DNA from: Phyllostachys edulis
Taxonomy: Eukaryota > Streptophyta > Magnoliopsida > Poales > Poaceae
Assembly (NCBI GenBank): GCA_036346405.1
Contig: CM070551.1
Coordinates: 55,322,488-55,386,487 of the forward strand
Direction of reading: 5' to 3'
Length of the DNA stretch: 64,000 nucleotides
Below, piece after piece: positions 58,431 to 64,000 of the stretch. The notes beneath the pieces were generated by a model. It saw only the letters and a list, made by a program, of their open reading frames with translations. It made no database searches and had not been told where the DNA came from. Each line of letters begins with the position of its first letter. Position 1 is the first letter of the stretch. The translations under genes and the position numbers were made by a program.

Positions 58431-60250
58431 ATGGCTTGTAATTTTGGTCTCCATTGGCTATGACATGACTAGCTTCAATTCAGTAGAAAAATACAGATGG
58501 TATTAAATAAGAAACATGAATAGGCTATGATATTTTCCATGAGTCTGTTCTGCTGTAAAAGGTGATTTATATGATAGAATTAGTGATTTAGTGTGGTAGT
58601 AAAACATAATGCCACACGTTGATTTCTTGAAGTATCAACTTTATAGGCAGGAAGGAGATTAAGTGTGAGACATATCACGGGTCAAGGGAATTTAGTCTCT
58701 TTTTATTGAGTTCAGTAGTCAAAATGGTATACAATTGAAATAGAGGAAAGTGTTATTTATATCGTACCTGATATAGCATAAGGATTTGTGGTGTTCTTTT
58801 CGCATTGCCATTTTTGCAGCATATTTTTCCCTTTCTATTTGTGTTGCCTACTGGATGATCCATATCCACTGGTTATTATTTGTAGTGAGGTTGATGATGG
58901 TATTAGTTTCTTTTGCATTAGTTTGATGGATTGTTCATTTGTTGTTTTTGCGTGGGGTAGATGAAAGGATGTGCATAAAATAGGTGCTTGTGCTAACTGG
59001 TGCATGTGCTTAGAGCTTTTTTTATAAAAAAAAAATAGATAGACTAATAGATTGATCGTTGGTGTAGTAGTGTTTGGATCAAGATATATTTAGGTGTAGA
59101 AAACGAATAAGGTGCTCCTTGACACTTAGTGGAAGCCAAAGAAATGTGGTTTCCAGCTGCCATTCAACTGCATGATCATGGTAATTTTATAGGTTCTTCC
59201 ATATCACGTTAGCATAATTCCCTAAATTTTTCTAGATAAAGAACCACTACGCAATATTTTGCAATGAAGATTACCCAATGAGTGATGCTTGGGGTCTAAC
59301 CTGGTTTTGTTGGGTTGATTTTACAACATTTTGAAATTAATTTTGTAGCACACGTTAGCCATGTTATCAAAAAGACCTGGCTGTTGGGGTCTAACATGGC
59401 TGTGATCTGGAAGGACCGCCCTCTGTATGGCTACCTGCTTAGTCTTCAGAAGGTTTTGTTAATGATCACTTAGACCTGAAAATTTTAATTGCTATGATAC
59501 GACTTATTGTTTTTCACCTTCAGTGTGCATATGATAGGAATTAGGAACTTGTGTTACAACTTACAACTATTTGATCTAAGATTTCATTTGCTGTGATGTA
59601 TTTTGCCTGCTCAGGAGGACAATATGAGGTATCCTTTACAATAGTCTGTACTTAACTTACAGAACTTTTTAGAAGCTTATAGAATTTTTTTTTTTTTGCT
59701 TTTAGTCATCTGACCCAGTTCATGCACCTTTTACACTGATGTTGTGGTGTTCATGTTTTCTAACTAGAGGAGGCTAAGCATGGCTACAAACAGATGTTAT
59801 GATAGTCCTCTTAAACTATGTTAATGTGTTGGTTACTGCTATTTTTAATTACAACAGTTTTGTCTATTTTATTGCAAAAAAAAAGTGCTTTGAGGCAGGT
59901 TGAGCCTTTGTGGTCAGGTTGGTATTCTGATGCAAATATTCGGTTTCCTTTTGCTTATTCCGAAATGTTTGTGCTAATTATGTGGCTAATTATGTTTGAC
60001 GACCTCAGATATGGAGATAGGGAACCCACTGATAATGCATCAAAATCTCAAAAAGGGTGTCAAACAATTAATGACTTTGAAAACGCGAAGCGAATCCATT
60101 GCAGAAATATCTTTCACCTATTTATACTCACCACATTTAGCATAGAGCAATATGCTTTCAATTAGCACTAGAATTGAAATCACAATGATTAATTGAAAAA
60201 ATGTGATGATGCATCAGACATGTAGGTTTTTCATTCCATTTTTGCTCTGA
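58431..60250 (+). other. Helitron interior, AT-rich
   Basis: No supported coding sequence; probably captured intron sequence plus element DNA. Confidence 0.45.
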
Positions 60251-60620
60251 TTGCTTTTGGTATTTGAAGCATGCTCATTTGTGCGGTGCTGCATTTTCAT
60301 GATGATTGGCAAATGGTCTATCAGTGTACTATTTTTCAATGTTTCCCCCTCATTAGCATTATCTCGTTGCTTTTTCACTACTCATGTGGCATCATTTGGC
60401 TATTTGCAAGTTGACATGATAATTGTACCAGCTATTTGCTTTTGGTATTTGAAGCATGCTCATTTGTGCGGTGCTGCATTTTCATGATGATTGGCAAATG
60501 GTCTATCAATGTACCATTTTACAATGTTTCCCCCTCATTAGCATTATCTTGTTGCTTTTCACTACTCATGTGGCATTGTTTCGCTATTTGCAGGTTGACA
60601 TGATAATTGTACCAGCCTAC
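60251..60620 (+). repeat. 185-bp tandem duplication
   Basis: Two head-to-tail copies (60251-60435 and 60436-60620) begin TTGCTTTTGGTATTTGAAGC and end in TTGACATGATAATTGTACCA. Each copy carries the 3' end of an intron and the start of the ATP synthase delta exon. The first acceptor reads TTGCAA, the second TTGCAG. Confidence 0.9.
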
Positions 60621-60750
60621 AACCGGTCGATGGGTGTTTTGCGTGCCATGTTGCCACAATCGCAGACCTCAAGCCTGGTGTTCTATCAGTACACGAGGGA
60701 AATGATGTGACCAAGTACTTAGTGAGCAGTGGCTTTGCACTCTCAGATCG
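60594..60750 (+). pseudogene. Fragment of mitochondrial F1-ATP synthase subunit delta
   Basis: After the acceptor TTTGCAG the DNA encodes VDMIIVPAYNRSMGVL. After a frame change it encodes HVATIADLKPGVLSVHEGND and VTKYLVSSGFALS. This matches the conserved beta-sandwich of plant mitochondrial subunit delta (bacterial epsilon homologue), part of the central stalk. Only this exon segment is present, with a frameshift near 60640, so it is a captured pseudo-exon and not a gene. Confidence 0.8.
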
Positions 60751-60780
60751 GATTCACTAGCCGTGTCTCATCCTATTGAA
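60751..60780 (+). pseudogene. M1 aminopeptidase exon end (fused to ATP synthase fragment)
   Basis: Encodes DSLAVSHPIE, followed by donor GTAACC. It matches the region of plant puromycin-sensitive-type aminopeptidase (APM1-like) just before the next fragment. It is joined directly to the ATP synthase exon without an intron between. Confidence 0.65.
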
Positions 60781-61154
60781 GTAACCTCATTGTTTACTAA
60801 TGTGCCATGGCCTGGTCCAGTGGTTGGACAAATTGTGGCATTTCATACGTTGTGCATTACTTTGTGTAAAATCATAGATGCCACTATATTGCCGTAGAAA
60901 TGACAATGTTAAGTAATGAAGATGCATAATATGTTAGCTACATTCCTGACACATTCATTGTCTGATTCTTGATTAACTCTTGACATGCCTATGGAATATT
61001 GAAATTGATGCTTAAATCATTTTAGATTGAAATCTTACTTTAGAGATCAACATCAGTAGATGCATTAACACAGCTTCAGCTGGTGGCGTTAACATTTTCA
61101 CTTGTCTAAATGAGGAATGTAATTTATTACACTATCTTTTTTCTATATGACCAG

Positions 61155-61259
61155 GTCGAAATACACCATGACAATGAAGTTGATGCGATTTTTGATGCCA
61201 TTAGCTATGACAAGGGTGCTTCTACTCTTCACATGCTACAAAGTTACCTTAGTGCATAG
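61155..61259 (+). pseudogene. M1 aminopeptidase exon fragment (APM1-like)
   Basis: After acceptor ACCAG the frame reads VEIHHDNEVDAIFDAISYDK then GASTLHMLQSYLSA and a TAG stop. This is the conserved segment downstream of the zinc-binding site of M1 aminopeptidases (usual IFDAISYRKGASVIRMLQSYLG). The catalytic HEXXH region is absent, so it is non-functional. Confidence 0.82.
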
Positions 61260-61609
61260 CGTTTCCAAGTTTGCTACTAGCTCTCCTTGAAACTATATCA
61301 GAATCTTGTCATTTTTGCCTAGACTCAGCATCTTTTACTTCATCATGCTGCTTAAAAGTGTATGTAATCACCCTGAACCACATCCTTGTTGTTCCTGGAG
61401 GAAGCAGTGACACTCTGATGTCATTTCCCCCCTATGCATTTGGTTTTCAATACATTTAATGCGTGAATGGTCCTTGAACCATACTAATTGGTACTCCTTC
61501 TGTTCTTTTGTAGGTGATGTTTTAGGGAGATATTCTTGTTCTTTATTAGTTATGTTCTACGTTCTTTAGGGAAAAATAAACCATTTCTTCCTAAAAATTT
61601 CTTTTTTGA

Positions 61610-61720
61610 GTTTTCGATGAAGAAGACGATGAGGAAATAGAAGGACAATCTTCTGGACATTGATAGGCTAGATTCTGCAAGGAAGAGGCTCCAAGAGAAT
61701 TATTAGGAAGCACAAAATGG
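61610..61720 (+). pseudogene. Coiled-coil-like exon fragment, unidentified
   Basis: KDNLLDIDRLDSARKRLQEN is encoded with flanking in-frame TAG codons. It looks like a degraded exon from a third gene; identity unknown. Confidence 0.35.
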
Positions 61721-61798
61721 TAAATTACTAAATTATTATTCGCCTACATTGTAAGAACATAGTGGTAAATGTAACAAACTATTGACTTCCCATCTGCA

Positions 61799-62245
61799 TA
61801 CTAAATGGATGACAGAGTAAATAGGTGTTTCAATCATGTCAGGCATTTGTTGTGGATTATATATTGTGAGTTTGGATGTGCTTATTTGAGATAAATATAG
61901 TTAGTTATGTAACACAACAGGACATGCTGGGCTATTCACATAAATATGTTAGTTTCTCTAAAATATCTATCTGTGAATTATCCGCTATATCATTCTATCC
62001 CTTCCCACCTATGCGTTTTTTGGTTGTTAAGTTTATTGGTGCTAACGCAATACTTTCAGCCATCTCAGCATACTAATGAATGAGGGAGTAAATAGGTGTT
62101 TCAATCAAGTCTGGCATTTATTGTGGCTTATATATTGTGAGTTTGGATGCTCTTATTTGAGATAAATGCAGTTAGTTATGGAACACAAATGGACATGTTG
62201 GACTATTCACATAAACATGTTAGTTTCTTTGAAATATCTACTGAT
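61799..62245 (+). repeat. About 271-bp imperfect tandem duplication near Helitron 3' end
   Basis: GGAGTAAATAGGTGTTTCAA and following sequence occurs twice (from about 61799 and 62071). Both copies share GAGTTTGGATG, GAGATAAAT and CTATTCACATAAA blocks. Confidence 0.8.
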
Positions 62246-62335
62246 AAACTTCTCTAAAATTGGAAGCGTTTTATATTTATTATTTTTTTGATTGCTTCCA
62301 TGCTTCTAGCTATCTAAATCTATACAATGTTTCCG

Positions 62336-62366
62336 CGGCGCGCAAATGCGCGCAGGTGGCAACTAG
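62336..62366 (+). other. Helitron 3' terminal hairpin and CTAG end
   Basis: GGCGCGCAAATGCGCGC can fold into a GC stem with an AAAT loop; the CTAG end lies 13 bp downstream. Confidence 0.65.
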
Positions 62367-63530
62367 TAGTAATAATAACAAGGGGAAATTGGTTCTATGC
62401 CACTGGTCAAACCTGGAATCAATGAGAGAATTTAGTTTATTCGTCTCCTGTTATTAGCTACCTTTTGAAAAAAGCCTATGCTAAAAATGGCATTAAAAAT
62501 GGTTGGCCCGATTGCGTCCTGGCTGTGCATTGCCCTCGCATCCTTCACTCTGTTTCGTCGCCCTCAATGCGTTTGCCTGTGCCTTCGAATTTTTTTCATC
62601 ACTGCATCTGGTCCACACGCTTGCCTCGCTAATTTCGCTGCATTCCTATGTGCGGTTCACATGCACTGTGCAGCGTGGGATTCAGACTCTCGGGCATGGA
62701 TGTGGACCGGGCTGAGCAGGCGAGGGAGGACCTTTGCCTAGAGATGTGTGCCACCTATCCTCTGCATTCCGTGCACTCTCTTCCTTCGCTTTTCCTCCAG
62801 CATCTTCCTTTCTACGCCTCGGTTTCTTTATTCGCCTCTTTCTTTTCGTCGGTTCATTCTCTCGCCTGCTAGCTGCTCTAGTTTCGTTGATGTCCGTCCT
62901 AGAAGCGCCACATCGTCTCGGTTCCTCGCATACGCCCGTCGGCCGGTTGGTGGGATGCCGTCCACTCGTATCGATCCGTGTCGGGCGGCATCTGCGGGAA
63001 TCCCTTTTCACGCTTTGTCTTCAAGATTTCGTGACCGCGAGCTCGATTCGTCTTCTTCCTCTTTGTCCTCTCGCCGCTCTCTCTCCGCCTCGTTTGCGTG
63101 GAACTCCGCGAGACGCCAACTTCCTCAGAAAGGTGTCGCGGCGATCGTTTTGCGTTGTAGCGCCGACCGCCATCTTCCTCTCTACCCTGCTTTCGACTTT
63201 CTTTTCTTCGCCACAGAAACTGGCCGCTATCGGAGTTGCGATCGCCTATTTTGGTTTGGCAGAGATGCTTTGGGTTGTGTGTCCTTAAAACGTTGTTGAT
63301 TTTGTCCATATCTTGCAAATTGTCTTTGCCGCCAATTGTCGCGTCGGTTCTACTTCTCTGTCATTTTTGTGTACAACGCTTGTTTCTTTAGGTGATTTCA
63401 TTGCTTCCTTCTTTACTTTCTTTACGATTGTCCTCCGTTGTTCTTCACGTTCCTTACTATTATTTGGTGTACTCATTCGTCATATCATTTGTTTCTACAC
63501 ATGTGTTGTTGATTTTGCTTGTAGCTTGCA
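62367..63530. other. Unassigned sequence
   Basis: Moderately GC-rich at 62500-63280, with overlapping Ser/Arg/Leu frames on both strands but none supported. It could be a 5' UTR and first intron of the exon-like piece that follows. Confidence 0.3.
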
Positions 63531-63542
63531 GAACTTGAAAAA

Positions 63543-63731
63543 TCAGTTTGATAGTGAACTTCAACTTTGCTTTGCCCTTGATGTATATAGCCAATTTGTA
63601 TGAAACCTTGGTGACTGACGGCAATGCTCGTCTTGTTCAGTTGATTGGGTCCCGTGAGAAAACTCTAGTGGTAGCTCTTGAAGCTGCCGGCGCCTTGTAC
63701 AAGAAACTGCCTCAAAAGTTCCCGAAGAAAG
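63543..63731 (+). CDS. Exon-like fragment, unidentified protein
   Basis: An open frame encodes NLYETLVTDGNARLVQLIGS, then REKTLVVALEAAGALYKKLP and QKFPKK, ending at a good donor (AAAG/GTACTG). The composition is strongly protein-like (amphipathic helices, no low complexity). An upstream acceptor is possible at TTGCAG (63531) or TATATAG (63568). No downstream exon is seen before the tandem array, so it may be a captured fragment or the first exons of a gene cut by the window. Family not recognised. Confidence 0.4.
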
Positions 63732-63852
63732 GTACTGACGACGATCTAATAATCCTCATTTTATTTTTTATCTATAATTCTCAGTATGGATAAATATGAT
63801 GTCATGTGGTCCCTAGGTATACCCCTTATATTTACAAGGGAGAAACCTACCA

Positions 63853-64000
63853 GGTGATCATAGGTTCTTCTACGACCACCCCCATAGTCGTAAGTCTTGC
63901 TACAACTACCTTATGGTCGTAAGTTCTTCTACGATCACTATCCAGTCGTAAGTTATTCTACGACTACCCCATGGTCGTAAGCTCTTCTACGACCAGGTCA
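63853..64000 (+). repeat. Tandem array of 29-bp hairpin units (continues beyond window)
   Basis: About five units of GGTCGTAAGTTCTTCTACGA-CCACNNCAT. Within most units GGTCGTA pairs with TACGACC across an 8-base loop. The right edge is the window end. Confidence 0.9.

Larger units (their letters stand above)
57268..62366 (+). mobile_element. Putative gene-capturing Helitron
   Basis: The 3' end has CGGCGCGC-AAAT-GCGCGC hairpin sequence at 62336-62353, then AGGTGGCAACTAG, stopping at CTAG followed by T. This is the classic Helitron terminus inserted at A^T. A matching 5' end TCTATATCCTACCGG preceded by A is at 57268, less certain. There are no TIRs or TSD, as expected. The interior has plus-strand pieces of at least two unrelated host genes with intron-like spacers and no Rep/helicase, so it would be non-autonomous. 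The alternative is a degraded gene cluster, but the mixed exons favour capture. Confidence 0.6.

Noticed and set aside
62682..63318. Overlapping 109-184-codon ORFs on both strands
   Set aside because: No motif, conflicting frames, Ser/Arg-rich composition. More likely leader or intron sequence.

Overview
This window is plant nuclear DNA, almost certainly from a grass and most likely rice (Oryza). The evidence is chromovirus-type Ty3/gypsy elements with long LTRs, a copia element primed by initiator tRNA-Met, non-autonomous MULE, hAT and Helitron elements, and GC-rich grass-type host genes. It is accessory, repeat-dominated chromatin (about 1-48,680) that abuts a short gene-bearing segment (about 48,700-57,050), followed by a Helitron and unassigned sequence to the right edge.

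The left 48 kb is a deep nest of insertions. The oldest recognisable layer is Gypsy-3 (minus strand; gag-protease at 41622-43123, residual 5' material at 48404-48680). It was split by a solo LTR of 5,280 bp (43124-48403, TSD CCAAC) and is abutted by Gypsy-2 (plus strand; gag-pol 21559-25872 and 38110-38350, 3' LTR 38351-41621). Gypsy-2 was split by a copia element ending at 21558 and by a LARD-like element with LTRs of about 5.0-5.2 kb and a 1.95 kb non-coding interior (25873-38109). The copia element was hit in its 3' LTR by complete Gypsy-1 (9168-21185, minus strand, TSD GGCAT, LTRs about 3.33 kb, PBS, PPT, ORF0, gag, pol). Its 5' LTR and gag were hit by members of an unnamed terminal-inverted-repeat family (copies A, B and C), which carry internal TATA boxes and arrays of palindromic CGGT-N-ACCG motifs.

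The genic segment holds two host genes, both on the minus strand. One is an intact intronless UDP-glycosyltransferase of the UGT85A type (48730-50217). The other is a three-exon gene for the catalytic subunit of tRNA (adenine-58-N1)-methyltransferase (TRM61; 51485-56945). The TRM61 3.9 kb second intron contains a MULE-like element (9-bp TSD TTTTAAGTT) and a hAT-like element (8-bp TSD ACTCAAAC). They act in unrelated processes (small-molecule glucosylation; tRNA m1A58 modification) and nothing suggests functional coupling.

To the right, 57268-62366 looks like a gene-capturing Helitron. It has a CTAG^T end preceded by a GC-rich hairpin, and carries plus-strand exon fragments of mitochondrial F1-ATP synthase subunit delta joined to fragments of an M1 (puromycin-sensitive type) aminopeptidase. 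The last 150 bp begin a tandem array of 29-bp hairpin units that continues out of the window.

Open reading frames in the repeat half are broken. Many differences between LTR copies are small indels at CG/CAG/CTG sites, so part of the apparent decay may be sequencing error at methylated cytosines. The two host genes are undamaged.
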